NCBI RefSeq assembly: GCF_900110695.1
Contig: NZ_FOEH01000002.1
Coordinates: forward strand, 496,001-560,000
DNA length: 64,000 bases
Reading direction: 5' to 3'
Source: Virgibacillus subterraneus
GTDB taxonomy: Bacteria > Bacillota > Bacilli > Bacillales > Amphibacillaceae
Shown here: positions 8,281 to 17,352 of the stretch, piece after piece
How the letters are laid out: every line of letters begins with the position of its first letter
Position numbering within the stretch: the stretch's first letter is position 1
Translations under genes and position numbers: made by a program
Notes under the pieces: generated by a model
What the model was told of the DNA's origin: nothing
Database searches by the model: none
What the model saw: the letters and a program-made list of their open reading frames with translations, nothing else

Positions 8281-9759
8281 TTGGAGAGAGTTGATATTTT
8301 TAAAGATATTTCGAAACGGACGAATGGAGATATTTACCTTGGAATTGTAGGTGCAGTCCGGACCGGGAAATCAACTTTTATTAAGCGTTTTATGGAGTTG
8401 GTAGTTTTACCGAATATTGCAGATGAAAGTGAACGAGGAAGAGCACACGATGAGTTGCCACAAAGTGCAGCAGGAAAAACGATAATGACAACAGAACCTA
8501 AATTCATTCCAAACCAAGCCGTATCGGTACATGTGGACGAGGGACTTGATGTAAACGTCCGGTTAGTGGATTGTGTTGGGTATGCTGTTAATGGTGCTAA
8601 GGGATTTGAAGATGAAAATGGCCCTAGAATGATTAATACACCATGGTACGAAGATCCTATACCATTCCATGATGCAGCAGAGATTGGTACACGAAAAGTA
8701 ATTCAGGAGCATTCTACAATTGGTGTCGTAGTTACCACCGATGGAACTATCGGAGAGATTGAAAGATCTGATTATCAAGAAGCAGAAACGAAGGTTGTTG
8801 AAGAATTAAAAGAAGTCGGTAAACCATTTATCATGGTAGTTAACTCCGTTAGACCAACTAGTCAGGAAACAGAATTACTTCGCCAGGAATTAGTTGAAAA
8901 ATACGATATACCTGTATTGGCTATGAGTATTGAATCAATGACTGAGCATGATGTTTATAACGTATTAAGAGAATCACTTTATGAATTCCCGGTTCTTGAA
9001 GTTAACGTAAATCTACCTAGCTGGGTTATGGTCTTAAATGAGGATCACTGGTTAAGAAAAAATTATCAGGAAGCAATTCAAGCAACAGTAAAAAATATAC
9101 GAAGATTAAGAGATGTGGATCATATAGTTGGAGACTTTTCAGATTACGATTATATTGACAAGGCAAATCTCGCAGGTATGGAGATGGGAGATGGAGTTGC
9201 AGAAATTGATCTCCATGCACCAGATTACTTGTATGATGAAGTACTAAAAGAAATTGTTGGAGAAGAAATTAGAGGGAAAGACCATCTACTTGAACTAATG
9301 CAGGATTTTGCTTATGCAAAACGTGAATATGATAATGTTTCTGGTGCATTGCAAATGGTAAAACAAACCGGCTATGGTATAGCAGCTCCAACATTGGAGG
9401 ATATGGAATTAGAAGAACCGGAAATTATTCGTCAAGGATCAAGATTTGGAGTTAGATTAAAAGCGGTTGCACCTTCCATACACATGATAAAAGTTGAAGT
9501 GGAGTCAGAATTTGCGCCAATAATTGGAACTGAAAAACAAAGTGAAGAGTTAGTAAGGTATCTAATGCAAGACTTTGAAGAGGATCCTTTATCCATTTGG
9601 GAATCTGATATTTTCGGCAGATCCTTAAGTTCTATTGTAAGAGAGGGCATCCAAGCAAAAATTGCGCTAATGCCGGAAAATGCTAGATATAAATTAAAAG
9701 ATACCCTTGAACGAATTATTAACGAAGGTTCTGGTGGTTTAATAGCAATTATTTTATAG
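8281..9759 (+). CDS. spoIVA: Spore coat morphogenetic ATPase SpoIVA
   Basis: Polymerises around the forespore as the base layer of the coat, using ATP hydrolysis. The 492-residue length equals that of Bacillus subtilis SpoIVA, and whole blocks are recognisably identical, such as ELPQSAAGKTIMTTEPKF and the C-terminal NEGSGGLIAIIL. The Walker A GAVRTGKS is at residues 24-31, including the Lys30 needed for nucleotide binding. The TTG start is preceded by GGGAGGGGAT. A sigma-E-like promoter lies at 8189-8218 and a terminator follows immediately, so it is a monocistronic unit. Confidence 0.98.
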   Translation: MERVDIFKDISKRTNGDIYLGIVGAVRTGKSTFIKRFMELVVLPNIADESERGRAHDELPQSAAGKTIMTTEPKFIPNQAVSVHVDEGLDVNVRLVDCVGYAVNGAKGFEDENGPRMINTPWYEDPIPFHDAAEIGTRKVIQEHSTIGVVVTTDGTIGEIERSDYQEAETKVVEELKEVGKPFIMVVNSVRPTSQETELLRQELVEKYDIPVLAMSIESMTEHDVYNVLRESLYEFPVLEVNVNLPSWVMVLNEDHWLRKNYQEAIQATVKNIRRLRDVDHIVGDFSDYDYIDKANLAGMEMGDGVAEIDLHAPDYLYDEVLKEIVGEEIRGKDHLLELMQDFAYAKREYDNVSGALQMVKQTGYGIAAPTLEDMELEEPEIIRQGSRFGVRLKAVAPSIHMIKVEVESEFAPIIGTEKQSEELVRYLMQDFEEDPLSIWESDIFGRSLSSIVREGIQAKIALMPENARYKLKDTLERIINEGSGGLIAIIL

Positions 9760-9788
9760 CAGCTTTAATTAGTTGCTATTTTTTTTTA
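9756..9788 (+). terminator. Terminator after spoIVA
   Basis: ATAGCA/TGCTAT stem beginning inside the stop codon region, then a run of ten T residues. Confidence 0.7.
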
Positions 9789-10121
9789 TATTTTTTTAAA
9801 AGTTGCAGGAATTTCCTTATCATTGTCGTATATATCTAAAAGAGCCTATTATACTACGGCTTTATACTGCACCCAATATACATGGTTAATTTTTCCAAAA
9901 CGGCAAATTTTAGAGACTAATATGGGAAAAAATAGCTAAATATCAAATAAAAACCGAGAAAATAGGCGATTATTGTTGAAATTTATTTCAATCTCGGTTA
10001 GTATAAGCCTTGTCATCAATGAATTTGGTGGTAATAGTATAAAAAATGACAGATTGGTAACAAATGGAATTAGAATAAGTTTGTGCCAATGTCGATTGAA
10101 ATTTGGGAGGAGGTGAATGTC
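9789..10121. other. Long leader/intergenic region upstream of hbs
   Basis: About 330 AT-rich bases without an open frame. The only strong structure is the nested inverted repeat at 9952-9999, described separately. HU genes often have several promoters and a long leader; I could not pick a convincing sigma-A pair here. Confidence 0.5.
9952..9999. promoter_or_regulatory. Nested inverted repeat upstream of hbs
   Basis: Outer arms AACCGAGA (9952-9959) and TCTCGGTT (9992-9999) enclose inner arms TTGAAA and TTTCAA. No T tract follows, so it is not a simple terminator; it may be an operator or a leader structure for hbs. Confidence 0.4.
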
Positions 10122-10394
10122 ATGAATAAAACAGACCTAGTAAATGCAGTTTCAGAAAAAAGTGAGCTTTCTAAAAAGGATGCTACTAAAGCTGTAGATG
10201 CAGTTTTTGAATCTGTCATGGATTCACTTAAAGATGGTGAAAAAGTACAATTGATTGGATTCGGGAATTTCGAAGTACGTGAGCGTTCAGCACGTAAAGG
10301 TCGTAACCCGCAAACTGGGGAAGAGATCAAAATTCCTGCAAGTAAAGTTCCTGCATTCAAACCAGGAAAAGCCCTAAAGGAAAGCGTTAAATAA
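10122..10394 (+). CDS. hbs: DNA-binding protein HU
   Basis: Small nucleoid-associated protein that bends and compacts DNA. The 90-residue product carries the HU signature [24 protein letters not shown] region, whose Arg/Lys-rich beta arm inserts in the minor groove, and the [15 protein letters not shown]-terminus. The ATG is preceded by GGGAGGAGGTGA, one of the strongest ribosome sites in the window. In Bacillus subtilis hbs lies between spoIVA and the folE-mtrB-hepS cluster; here folE and mtrB are absent and hepS comes next. Confidence 0.97.
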   Translation: MNKTDLVNAVSEKSELSKKDATKAVDAVFESVMDSLKDGEKVQLIGFGNFEVRERSARKGRNPQTGEEIKIPASKVPAFKPGKALKESVK

Positions 10395-10410
10395 TATCTT
10401 ACATAGGGCG

Positions 10411-10444
10411 AAAAAGGGCACGTAAACTACGTGCCCTTTTTTCT
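10411..10444 (+). terminator. Terminator after hbs
   Basis: A 12-bp perfect stem AAAGGGCACGTA / TACGTGCCCTTT with loop AAC, then T-rich. Confidence 0.9.
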
Positions 10445-10605
10445 TTGTCTTTGTATTACAAATATCAAGATCAAATGAGATTTGCTGTGACTAAAATGCC
10501 CGGGCTTACCATACTGCTATGCACAGAGCTTGGTTATATAAATTATAATTCCTATTTCAACGTTCTTGTCTTTGCTTTTTTTGATTATGGAACATACTCA
10601 AAATA

Positions 10606-10614
10606 TGCTATAAT
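10606..10614 (+). promoter_or_regulatory. Extended -10 promoter upstream of hepS
   Basis: TGCTATAAT: TATAAT at 10609-10614 with TGn extension; -35 poor. It lies 45 bases before the preferred hepS start. The preceding bases 10445-10605 show no supported gene. Confidence 0.5.
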
Positions 10615-10658
10615 AACAATATCAATTAGGAATGCATGAAAGGGAACAGGTGGTTGTT

Positions 10659-11453
10659 TTGCAGACATCCAGTATGGATACGGGAAATTTAAAAACATTA
10701 ATAAAAGAAAAAATGCATAATTCATATTTAGAAAAATATGTTAAAAACCCGGTTTTGAGTGAAGATAAACTATTCATGTTAACTTCAATTTTAAACAATG
10801 CCGACTTGCCAGACTATAAAAAAGAGAATTACATCGTATCTACAATGCTTGTTCAAATGGCATTGGACACACATGATTTGGTTCCCAAAACAAACGATTC
10901 AGAGCAATCCAATACAGAAAAGGTAACAAAGCAACTATCAGTATTGGCTGGAGATTACTATAGCGGATTATACTACCTACTTCTATCGGAAATAGAAGAT
11001 GTAGAAATGGTTCATATTCTAGCAACTGCAATTAAAGAAATTAACGAATATAAAATGCAATTATATTATAGAGAAATAGAGTCTTTCGATACCTTTATAA
11101 TAATCGCAAAGAAAATTGAAACACTATTATATACTCATGTTGCTGAATTCGTAGGTGAAACGACAATTAGTGGCATCGCGGCTGGATGGCTATTTACTAG
11201 GAAACTCAATGATGAAACACAACATATGCTACATACAGGTACTTCCACGATGTTTTCTATTTGGCACAAGCAGACTTCTTCAAGTGATGCGATCACAATA
11301 CGCGCTGCAAAGAAGCATATTAACAAAGAAATAGCATCGGTTAGAAATCGGCTAACTCATTTTCCAAAGCATCTTATTGCAGTCAAAACACACATTTTAA
11401 AGACTTTAAATGAATTTCCATTTGAAAACAGAACAATTGTGGAAGAAGGGTAG
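10659..11453 (+). CDS. hepS: Heptaprenyl diphosphate synthase component I
   Basis: Small subunit of the two-component heptaprenyl diphosphate synthase that makes the C35 tail of menaquinone-7. The product (264 residues from TTG 10659) lacks the DDxxD motifs, as expected for the non-catalytic component, and has the alpha-helical composition and YLEKYV, AGDYYSGLYYLLL and SIRxRLTHFP-like blocks of the family. I favour TTG 10659 because AGGTGG at 10647-10652 precedes it; ATG 10632, which has no good ribosome site, would add nine residues. menG follows after 3 bases and hepT after that, the gerC order of Bacillus subtilis. Confidence 0.9.
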   Translation: MQTSSMDTGNLKTLIKEKMHNSYLEKYVKNPVLSEDKLFMLTSILNNADLPDYKKENYIVSTMLVQMALDTHDLVPKTNDSEQSNTEKVTKQLSVLAGDYYSGLYYLLLSEIEDVEMVHILATAIKEINEYKMQLYYREIESFDTFIIIAKKIETLLYTHVAEFVGETTISGIAAGWLFTRKLNDETQHMLHTGTSTMFSIWHKQTSSSDAITIRAAKKHINKEIASVRNRLTHFPKHLIAVKTHILKTLNEFPFENRTIVEEG

Positions 11454-11456
11454 TAA

Positions 11457-12167
11457 ATGCATCAACAATCGAAAGAAGAACGTGTACATCACGTATTTGA
11501 AAAAATATATGATAACTATGACTCCATGAACTCAATAATTTCCTTTCAGCGTCACAAGGCATGGAGGAAGAATGTCATGCAGCGAATGAATGTTGAAAAA
11601 GGATCGATTGCACTCGATGTATGTTGTGGTACTGGAGATTGGTCTATCGCTCTTGCTGAAGCAAGTGGCAGCACAGGTGAAGTGATCGGGCTGGATTTTA
11701 GTCATAATATGTTATCTGTCGCAGAAGAAAAAAATGAAGCCCTAAAGTACAACCAGCTTCATTTTGTACAAGGAAACGCTATGGAATTGCCATACGAGGA
11801 TAATTCATTTGATTATGTCACAATTGGTTTTGGGTTACGTAATGTTCCAGACTATATGACAGTATTAAAAGAAATGTATCGTGTTGTTAAACCGAATGGA
11901 AAAGTAGTTTGTCTGGAGACTTCACAGCCAACAATGTTTGGATTTCGTCAAGGATACTATTTCTATTTTCGCTTTATTATGCCATTATTAGGTAGAATGT
12001 TTGCTAAAAGTTATAAAGAATATGCATGGTTACATGAGTCAGCAAAAGACTTTCCTGATAAGAAAGAACTGAAACAGATGTTTCTATCAGCAGGTTTTTC
12101 TCGTGTACAAGTGAAAAGCTATACAGGTGGTGTAGCTGCAATGCATATGGCAACAAAAGAACAATAA
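11457..12167 (+). CDS. menG: Demethylmenaquinone methyltransferase
   Basis: SAM-dependent C-methylation of demethylmenaquinone, the last step of menaquinone synthesis. The 236-residue protein starts with the UbiE/MenG block [21 protein letters not shown], then SAM motif [12 protein letters not shown] near residue 50, [27 protein letters not shown], and ends with [14 protein letters not shown]. It lies 3 bases after hepS and 45 before hepT; all three act in menaquinone-7 formation. The ATG is preceded by GAAGAAGGG within the hepS 3' end, suggesting translational coupling. Confidence 0.97.
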   Translation: MHQQSKEERVHHVFEKIYDNYDSMNSIISFQRHKAWRKNVMQRMNVEKGSIALDVCCGTGDWSIALAEASGSTGEVIGLDFSHNMLSVAEEKNEALKYNQLHFVQGNAMELPYEDNSFDYVTIGFGLRNVPDYMTVLKEMYRVVKPNGKVVCLETSQPTMFGFRQGYYFYFRFIMPLLGRMFAKSYKEYAWLHESAKDFPDKKELKQMFLSAGFSRVQVKSYTGGVAAMHMATKEQ

Positions 12168-12212
12168 ATAAAACGACTTTAGTTCGGGAACTTAAAGTAA
12201 AAGGTGACATGC

Positions 12213-13184
12213 ATGAAACTATCTAAAACTTACGGGTATTTAAACAAAGAATTGGATATAATTGAGTATGCATTAGGTAACGCTATTCAAGCTGACCACG
12301 ATGTATTACGTGAAGCTTCTACACAGTTACTTCAGGCAGGGGGGAAAAGAATTCGCCCTGTTTTTGTCTTGTTATGCGGACAACTTGGAAACTTTAATAT
12401 TGATCGTATTAAAACGGTTGCGGTATCGCTTGAATTAATACATATGGCATCTTTAGTCCATGATGATGTAATTGATGACGCAGAATTACGTAGGGGTAAA
12501 CCTACAATAAAACAGCTTTATGGAAATCGTGTTGCAATGTATACAGGTGATTACATACTGGCACGAGCTCTGGAAAATATAACTTTATTACCAAAGCCAA
12601 CAGCACACCGTGTACTTTCTAAAACGATGGTGCAAGTGGCTACAGGGGAAATTGAACAAATTAAAGACAAGTTTAATTGGGATCAGAATTTGCGTAATTA
12701 TTTACGCAGAATTAAACGCAAGACAGCTTTGTTAATTGCGACAAGCTGTAAATTGGGTGCAATTGCTACAGATGTTTCTGAAGAAAACGCAGAAAAACTA
12801 TATCGTTATGGATACTATATAGGGATGTCCTACCAGATTATTGATGATATTCTTGATTTCACTGCGTCTGAAAATGAACTTGGCAAACCGGCTGGAAATG
12901 ATCTTCTACAGGGGAATATCACATTACCTGTCTTAATTGCAATGAAGGATAAGGAGTTTAATAATTTAGTAAGAGAGACATTTGAAGATCCTGAGCGTGT
13001 ATCTAAAGCTCAAATGGCTAACTTGTTGACCGAAATGAAGAAAACAAATGCCATAACAGAATCTTATAAGATAAGTGATCACTATTTGAAAAAAGCGCTA
13101 AATGAATTAGAAACAATTCCGAATCATAAGGCTAAACAAACATTACAGAGTATTGCAAAGTACATTGGCAAAAGACGCTCATAA
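12213..13184 (+). CDS. hepT: Heptaprenyl diphosphate synthase component II
   Basis: Catalytic subunit that condenses isopentenyl diphosphate units to the C35 chain. The 323-residue protein has both aspartate-rich motifs of trans-prenyltransferases: VHDDVIDDAELRRG (Asp84, Asp85, Asp88) and IIDDILDFTA, with the GGKRIRP block near residue 45. ATG 12213 is chosen over GTG 12204 since AAAGGTG overlaps the latter and gives a 7-base spacer to the former. Third gene of the hepS-menG-hepT unit. No obvious terminator follows; a repeat remnant lies downstream. Confidence 0.96.
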   Translation: MKLSKTYGYLNKELDIIEYALGNAIQADHDVLREASTQLLQAGGKRIRPVFVLLCGQLGNFNIDRIKTVAVSLELIHMASLVHDDVIDDAELRRGKPTIKQLYGNRVAMYTGDYILARALENITLLPKPTAHRVLSKTMVQVATGEIEQIKDKFNWDQNLRNYLRRIKRKTALLIATSCKLGAIATDVSEENAEKLYRYGYYIGMSYQIIDDILDFTASENELGKPAGNDLLQGNITLPVLIAMKDKEFNNLVRETFEDPERVSKAQMANLLTEMKKTNAITESYKISDHYLKKALNELETIPNHKAKQTLQSIAKYIGKRRS

Positions 13185-13209
13185 ATTATGCTAAAAGTTT
13201 GTTGCTATT

Positions 13210-13306
13210 ATATAAACTGCGACACAGTGTGGAAAAATAATATAATTGCTATGACACCGCTCCGGTTACCAAGGCGACATATACTCCAGACACAGTATTT
13301 ATAAAC
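13210..13306. repeat. Family A repeat, decayed copy 2
   Basis: Begins with ATATAAACTGCGACACAGTGTGGAA-like sequence almost identical to the left end of copy 3, including GCTATGACACCGC, then carries a CATATACTCCAG word matching the interior of copy 3 and ends in a degraded CAGTATTTATA. It looks like an internally deleted copy about 97 bases long, between hepT and ndk. Confidence 0.6.
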
Positions 13307-13365
13307 TATTTGTTAGCTTAGTCTTTTAGGTTAACAGTAAAGATAATTGTTATTTTAATAAATGT

Positions 13366-13394
13366 TTGTTAAAATTTTAAAGGTTGCTTATATA
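13366..13394 (+). promoter_or_regulatory. Sigma-A-type promoter of ndk
   Basis: TTGTTA (13366-13371), 17-base spacer, TATATA (13389-13394). Start of transcription would fall about 25 bases before the ndk ATG. Confidence 0.5.
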
Positions 13395-13425
13395 AGAAAA
13401 AATACATACTAAATGAGGTGCAAAC

Positions 13426-13872
13426 ATGGAGAAAACATTTTTAATGGTAAAACCAGACGGCGTTCAACGTAATTTAGTTGGTGAAATTATCAACCGTTTT
13501 GAAAGCAAAGGGTTTAAATTAGTGGGTGCAAAGCTAATGAATATTTCTAATGACTTAGCCGAGAATCACTATGGTGAACATAAAGAAAGACCTTTCTTTG
13601 GAGAGTTAGTTCAGTTCATTACTTCCGGACCAGTATTTGCAATGGTATGGGAGGGTGAAAACGTAATTTCTATTGCCCGTGATATGATGGGTAAAACCAA
13701 TCCACTTGAAGCTGCATCAGGTACTGTCCGTGGAGACTTTGCCATGACTGTTGGGAAAAACATTATTCATGGTTCAGATTCACCAGAAAGTGCTGAGAGA
13801 GAGATTGATTTATTTTTTAATGAAAATGATGTGTTGTCCTACTCTAAACAAGATAGTGCGTGGATTTACTAA
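13426..13872 (+). CDS. ndk: Nucleoside diphosphate kinase
   Basis: Transfers the terminal phosphate of NTPs to NDPs through a phosphohistidine. The 148-residue length is standard. The active-site block [17 protein letters not shown] contains the phosphorylated histidine at residue 115; the N-terminal [11 protein letters not shown] and the GTVRGDFA block are also clear. The start follows TGAGGTG. It lies between hepT and cheR as in Bacillus subtilis and is bounded by its own promoter and terminator. Confidence 0.98.
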   Translation: MEKTFLMVKPDGVQRNLVGEIINRFESKGFKLVGAKLMNISNDLAENHYGEHKERPFFGELVQFITSGPVFAMVWEGENVISIARDMMGKTNPLEAASGTVRGDFAMTVGKNIIHGSDSPESAEREIDLFFNENDVLSYSKQDSAWIY

Positions 13873-13878
13873 CCATTT

Positions 13879-13906
13879 AAACCTCCGTTTTCTAACGGAG
13901 GTTTTC
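13879..13906 (+). terminator. Terminator after ndk
   Basis: AACCTCCGTT / AACGGAGGTT, 10-bp perfect stem, 4-base loop, followed by TTCTT. Confidence 0.85.
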
Positions 13907-13907
13907 T

Positions 13908-14058
13908 TAGAAGTTACGAAAGTATAAATCCTTTCTTACTGCATGAGTGCAACTAAGCCGTTCGCCATTAAGGCTTTTACTCCAAAGTATAAGGGGTTCC
14001 AAGAAGCAAATCACACTTTTTTCATAAGAATCCCTTTAACGTATGCAAAGTTTTCTAA
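13908..14058 (+). repeat. Family B repeat, copy B1
   Basis: Starts directly after the ndk terminator with a decayed left end, then AAAGTATAAAT, CTTACTGCATGAGTGCAACTAAG, CGCCATTAAGGCTT, TCCAAAGTATAAGGGGTTC, an inner loop, GAATCCCTTTAA and the right end AAAGTTTTCTAA. GGGGTTC pairs with GAATCCC across a loop of about 30 bases. It ends about 20 bases before the cheR ATG, so the cheR leader runs out of the repeat. Confidence 0.8.
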
Positions 14059-14078
14059 AATGAAAGAGGCGTATATAA

Positions 14079-14858
14079 ATGTCGCAGGATTACATAAAAT
14101 TTGTCTCCGATATTAAACATAAATTAAAAATTGATTTAACGTTATACAAAGAAACACAAATGAAGCGACGTCTTACCTCGTTACGGGATAAACGTGGCTA
14201 TCAGCGTTTTAGTGATTATCTTAAAGCGATAGCCCAGGATGAATTACTGTTAAACGAATTTCTCGATCGTATTACGATAAATGTTTCTGAATTCTATCGC
14301 AATCCGAAGAGGTGGGAAGTAATGCAATCTGTTATTCTGCCTTCTTTATTGAAAAGTGGTAAGAAACTATCAATATGGAGTGCTGCTTGTTCTACTGGAG
14401 AAGAACCATATAGTATAGCATTAATGGTTAAGGAACATTTTCCAAATGCCGATTTTACTATTTTAGCTACAGATATTGATAATTTGGTGTTAGAAAGAGC
14501 GAAACAAGGGGCTTATACAGAACAATCACTTAAAGAATTGCCTGAGTCAGTACGAGATAAGTATTTTAAGCAGGAATCAGGTCTATACCATATTGATAAC
14601 GAAATAAAACACCATGTACGATTTAAAAAGCACGATTTGCTTTCTGATATATACCCTCGAAATATGGATTTAATTGTGTGTCGAAATGTATTAATTTACT
14701 TTACTGACCAAGCAAAGAATATAATTTATCAGAATTTTTCGGATTCACTGAAGCATAATGGTATTTTATTTGTTGGGAGTACTGAGCAAATATTTAGTCC
14801 TGATAAGTATAATATGTCATTGATAGATACATTTTTTTATAAAAAGAATAATAATTAA
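14079..14858 (+). CDS. cheR: Chemotaxis protein methyltransferase CheR
   Basis: Methylates glutamates of chemoreceptors using SAM. The 259-residue protein has the all-helical N-terminal domain (RRLTSLRDKRGYQRFSDYL, about residues 28-46) and the C-terminal methyltransferase domain with SAACSTGEEPYSIALM (motif I, near residue 105), ATDIDNLVLERAKQGAY and DLIVCRNVLIYF. The 5' flank is a family B repeat and the 3' flank a second, inverted copy. The place between ndk and aroC matches Bacillus subtilis. Together with the PilZ gene at the left end it implies a motile organism. Confidence 0.96.
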   Translation: MSQDYIKFVSDIKHKLKIDLTLYKETQMKRRLTSLRDKRGYQRFSDYLKAIAQDELLLNEFLDRITINVSEFYRNPKRWEVMQSVILPSLLKSGKKLSIWSAACSTGEEPYSIALMVKEHFPNADFTILATDIDNLVLERAKQGAYTEQSLKELPESVRDKYFKQESGLYHIDNEIKHHVRFKKHDLLSDIYPRNMDLIVCRNVLIYFTDQAKNIIYQNFSDSLKHNGILFVGSTEQIFSPDKYNMSLIDTFFYKKNNN

Positions 14859-14891
14859 ATACGTTTGTTAATAGTGCAAGCGTATTTTTAT
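14858..14891 (+). terminator. Terminator after cheR
   Basis: AATACGTTTG pairs with CAAGCGTATT (one G-T) and is followed by TTTTATTTT. Confidence 0.7.
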
Positions 14892-14892
14892 T

Positions 14893-15008
14893 TTAACCTA
14901 TGGCAAATCCTTGGTTTATGGTTCTAAGAACTATTCTATACTACGGAGTGCAAGTCTTAATGGCGAAAGTTTTGATTGCATATATACAGTAAGAAAGTAT
15001 TAACTGCT
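14893..15008 (-). repeat. Family B repeat, copy B2 (inverted)
   Basis: Read on the minus strand: GCAGTTAATACTTTCTTACTG, TTTCGCCATTAAGACTTGCACTCC, AGTATAGAATAGTTCTTAGAA. Same order of words as B1, about 115 bases, right half shortened. With B1 it brackets cheR in inverted orientation. Confidence 0.7.
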
Positions 15009-15088
15009 AAAAATTTTTAACTAAATATAACAAAAGTAAAATGAGATATGATATAGTTATACAAAATTATCGAGAAGGAGGAGGTTTC

Positions 15089-16255
15089 ATGCGTTATTTA
15101 ACAGCTGGCGAATCACACGGTAAACAATTAACTACAATTATTGAAGGAATCCCTTCACATATGCCTTTATTAATAGATGATATTAATGAATCGTTACTTC
15201 GGAGGCAAAAAGGACATGGCAGAGGAAAAAGAATGCAAATTGAAAAAGACTTGGTGGAAATCACAAGCGGAGTTCGTCATGGCTATACGTTAGGATCACC
15301 TATATCACTGGTAATACACAATGATGATTTTAAGCATTGGATAGATATAATGGGAGAGGGTCCAATTGAAGAAGATAAGAAAATAAGGCGAACCGTTTCA
15401 CGTCCAAGACCTGGTCATGCTGATTTGAATGGAGCATTAAAATATGGTCATCGTGATATGCGCAATGTACTTGAACGTTCATCAGCACGTGAAACCGCCG
15501 CTCGTGTAGCTGCAGGCGCTGTTGCTAAAATACTTTTAAAGCACCTGGGGATAGAAGTTTCAGGCTACGTAAAAGAAATTGCCGGTATCGTAGCAGAAGA
15601 TAATCCATCTATGACAATGGAAAATAGGAAATCGACTTCTGAAGAATCACCTGTTCGAACGCTTGATAAAAATGTAGAACAGCAAATGATGAATGCAATT
15701 GATCAAGCGAAAAAAGAAGGAGATTCAATTGGTGGAGTTGTCGAGGTGTACGTAGAGGGAATGCCTGCAGGGGTTGGATCATATGTACATTATGACCGGA
15801 AGCTGGATGGCAGGATTGCTGGCAGTGTAATGAGCGTCAATGCTTTCAAAGGAGTTGAGTTTGGCTTAGGCTTTGAGGCAGCTCGAAAGAATGGCAGTAA
15901 GGTCCATGACGAAATCGCCTGGAAAGAAGATGTCGGTTATTACCGGAAAACAAATCGTTTAGGTGGATTTGAGGGAGGAATGACAACTGGCATGCCCCTT
16001 GTAATTAAGGGAGTAATGAAGCCAATCCCGACCTTGTACAAACCTCTTCAAAGCGTTGACATAGAAACAAAAGAACCGTTTAATGCAAGTGTTGAACGCT
16101 CAGATTCTTGTGCGGTACCTGCTGCTTCTGTTGTAGTAGAACATGTTGTTGCATTTGAACTTGCAAAAGCAATTACCGAGCAGTTTCCAAGTGATAAATT
16201 TTCGGCTTTACAGAAAGCAATTGAAGATTATCGTGAAGAAACAAGGTGTTTTTAG
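15089..16255 (+). CDS. aroC: Chorismate synthase
   Basis: Eliminates phosphate from EPSP to give chorismate, using reduced flavin. The 388-residue protein starts [14 protein letters not shown], carries [57 protein letters not shown]-type blocks and a C-terminal [17 protein letters not shown] segment. ATG 15089 is preceded by AAGGAGGAGG at 15075-15083; an upstream in-frame ATG at 15041 lacks a ribosome site. First gene of aroC-aroB-hisC-tyrA-aroA. The Bacillus subtilis name for this gene is aroF. The aroH and trp genes that sit in this operon in Bacillus subtilis are missing here. Confidence 0.97.
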   Translation: MRYLTAGESHGKQLTTIIEGIPSHMPLLIDDINESLLRRQKGHGRGKRMQIEKDLVEITSGVRHGYTLGSPISLVIHNDDFKHWIDIMGEGPIEEDKKIRRTVSRPRPGHADLNGALKYGHRDMRNVLERSSARETAARVAAGAVAKILLKHLGIEVSGYVKEIAGIVAEDNPSMTMENRKSTSEESPVRTLDKNVEQQMMNAIDQAKKEGDSIGGVVEVYVEGMPAGVGSYVHYDRKLDGRIAGSVMSVNAFKGVEFGLGFEAARKNGSKVHDEIAWKEDVGYYRKTNRLGGFEGGMTTGMPLVIKGVMKPIPTLYKPLQSVDIETKEPFNASVERSDSCAVPAASVVVEHVVAFELAKAITEQFPSDKFSALQKAIEDYREETRCF

Positions 16256-17349
16256 TGAAAGTGACAAAAGTTAAATCTGCTTCAAATTCCTACCATGTTT
16301 ATGTAGGTGAAAATATAAGGTGTGATTTAAATTCTTATTTGCCAAAAGATTACTCATCTATTTTTATTGTTACAGATGAAATAGTAGCTAAGCATTATTT
16401 AGAAGAGATAAAGAAAAGCATATCCCATAAGCATGTCTATTCTTCGGTCATTCCATATGGCGAAAAATCAAAAAATGTAAATACGTTTTATCAATTGCAT
16501 ACGGATGCGATTGAATTTGGATTAGATAGACACTCACTTATCATCGCACTTGGTGGTGGTGTAGTTGGTGATGTAGCTGGCTTTGTTGCAGCGACCTATA
16601 TGCGCGGGGTTGATTTCATCCAAATGCCAACGACAATTCTTGCTCATGACAGCAGTGTCGGCGGAAAAGTTGCGATAAATCATGAACAGGGGAAAAACCT
16701 GATTGGTAATTTCTATCCCCCTGCAGCAGTTGTCTACGACGTACAAACACTTCAAACATTAAATGATAAAGAAATAAGGTCAGGTTATGCTGAATTGATT
16801 AAGGAAGCATTAATCCAGGATGATGCTTTCTTCCAATCATTACTAGCTTCAGACCTTTCTTCATTAACAAACGATGTCTTAGCTAATCAGTTAAACAGAG
16901 GGATTGAAATAAAAGCTTCAATCGTTGAAGAGGATGAACGTGAATCGGGTGTACGCAAATATCTTAATCTGGGACACACATTAGGTCATGCCTTAGAATC
17001 TATTATTGGATATGGGGTCCGTACACATGGAGAAATGGTTGCAATCGGATTATTATTTGCGATACGAGTCAGTGAAAAGGTATTCTCCATTAAGCTCCCT
17101 TATGATCAACTGTTACAATGGCTAAACGTAAATGCGTTTCCGATTCAGCTTACAAATATAAATAAACAACAAGTTTTAAATAGAATGAAATTAGACAAAA
17201 AGACAGTAAATACAACAATACAAATGGTACTTTTAAAAGATATTGCACAACCCGTTGTTGTTGAAATTAGTGACGAGGACTTATTAAATTATTTAGATTC
17301 CTTTCTTAAGGAAATTGAGAACAACGTTAATTTGAGGATGGGGGAGTAG
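16255..17349 (+). CDS. aroB: 3-dehydroquinate synthase
   Basis: Converts DAHP to 3-dehydroquinate (second step of the shikimate pathway) with NAD and a divalent metal. Landmarks: IALGGGVVGDVAGFVAATYMRG (NAD site, about residues 98-118), the PTTILAHDSSVGGKVAINHE block, the metal ligands in YAELIKEALI, and LNLGHTLGHALE and THGEMVAIG. GTG 16255 overlaps the last base of the aroC stop and has ACAAGGTG upstream; GTG 16246 is an alternative. Length 364 residues is normal. Translation is probably coupled to aroC. Confidence 0.96.
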   Translation: MKVTKVKSASNSYHVYVGENIRCDLNSYLPKDYSSIFIVTDEIVAKHYLEEIKKSISHKHVYSSVIPYGEKSKNVNTFYQLHTDAIEFGLDRHSLIIALGGGVVGDVAGFVAATYMRGVDFIQMPTTILAHDSSVGGKVAINHEQGKNLIGNFYPPAAVVYDVQTLQTLNDKEIRSGYAELIKEALIQDDAFFQSLLASDLSSLTNDVLANQLNRGIEIKASIVEEDERESGVRKYLNLGHTLGHALESIIGYGVRTHGEMVAIGLLFAIRVSEKVFSIKLPYDQLLQWLNVNAFPIQLTNINKQQVLNRMKLDKKTVNTTIQMVLLKDIAQPVVVEISDEDLLNYLDSFLKEIENNVNLRMGE

Positions 17350-17352
17350 CAT

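Noticed and set aside
10445-10639. 64-codon plus-strand frame between hbs and hepS
   Set aside because: No ribosome site, begins inside the hbs terminator T tract, overlaps the hepS promoter.
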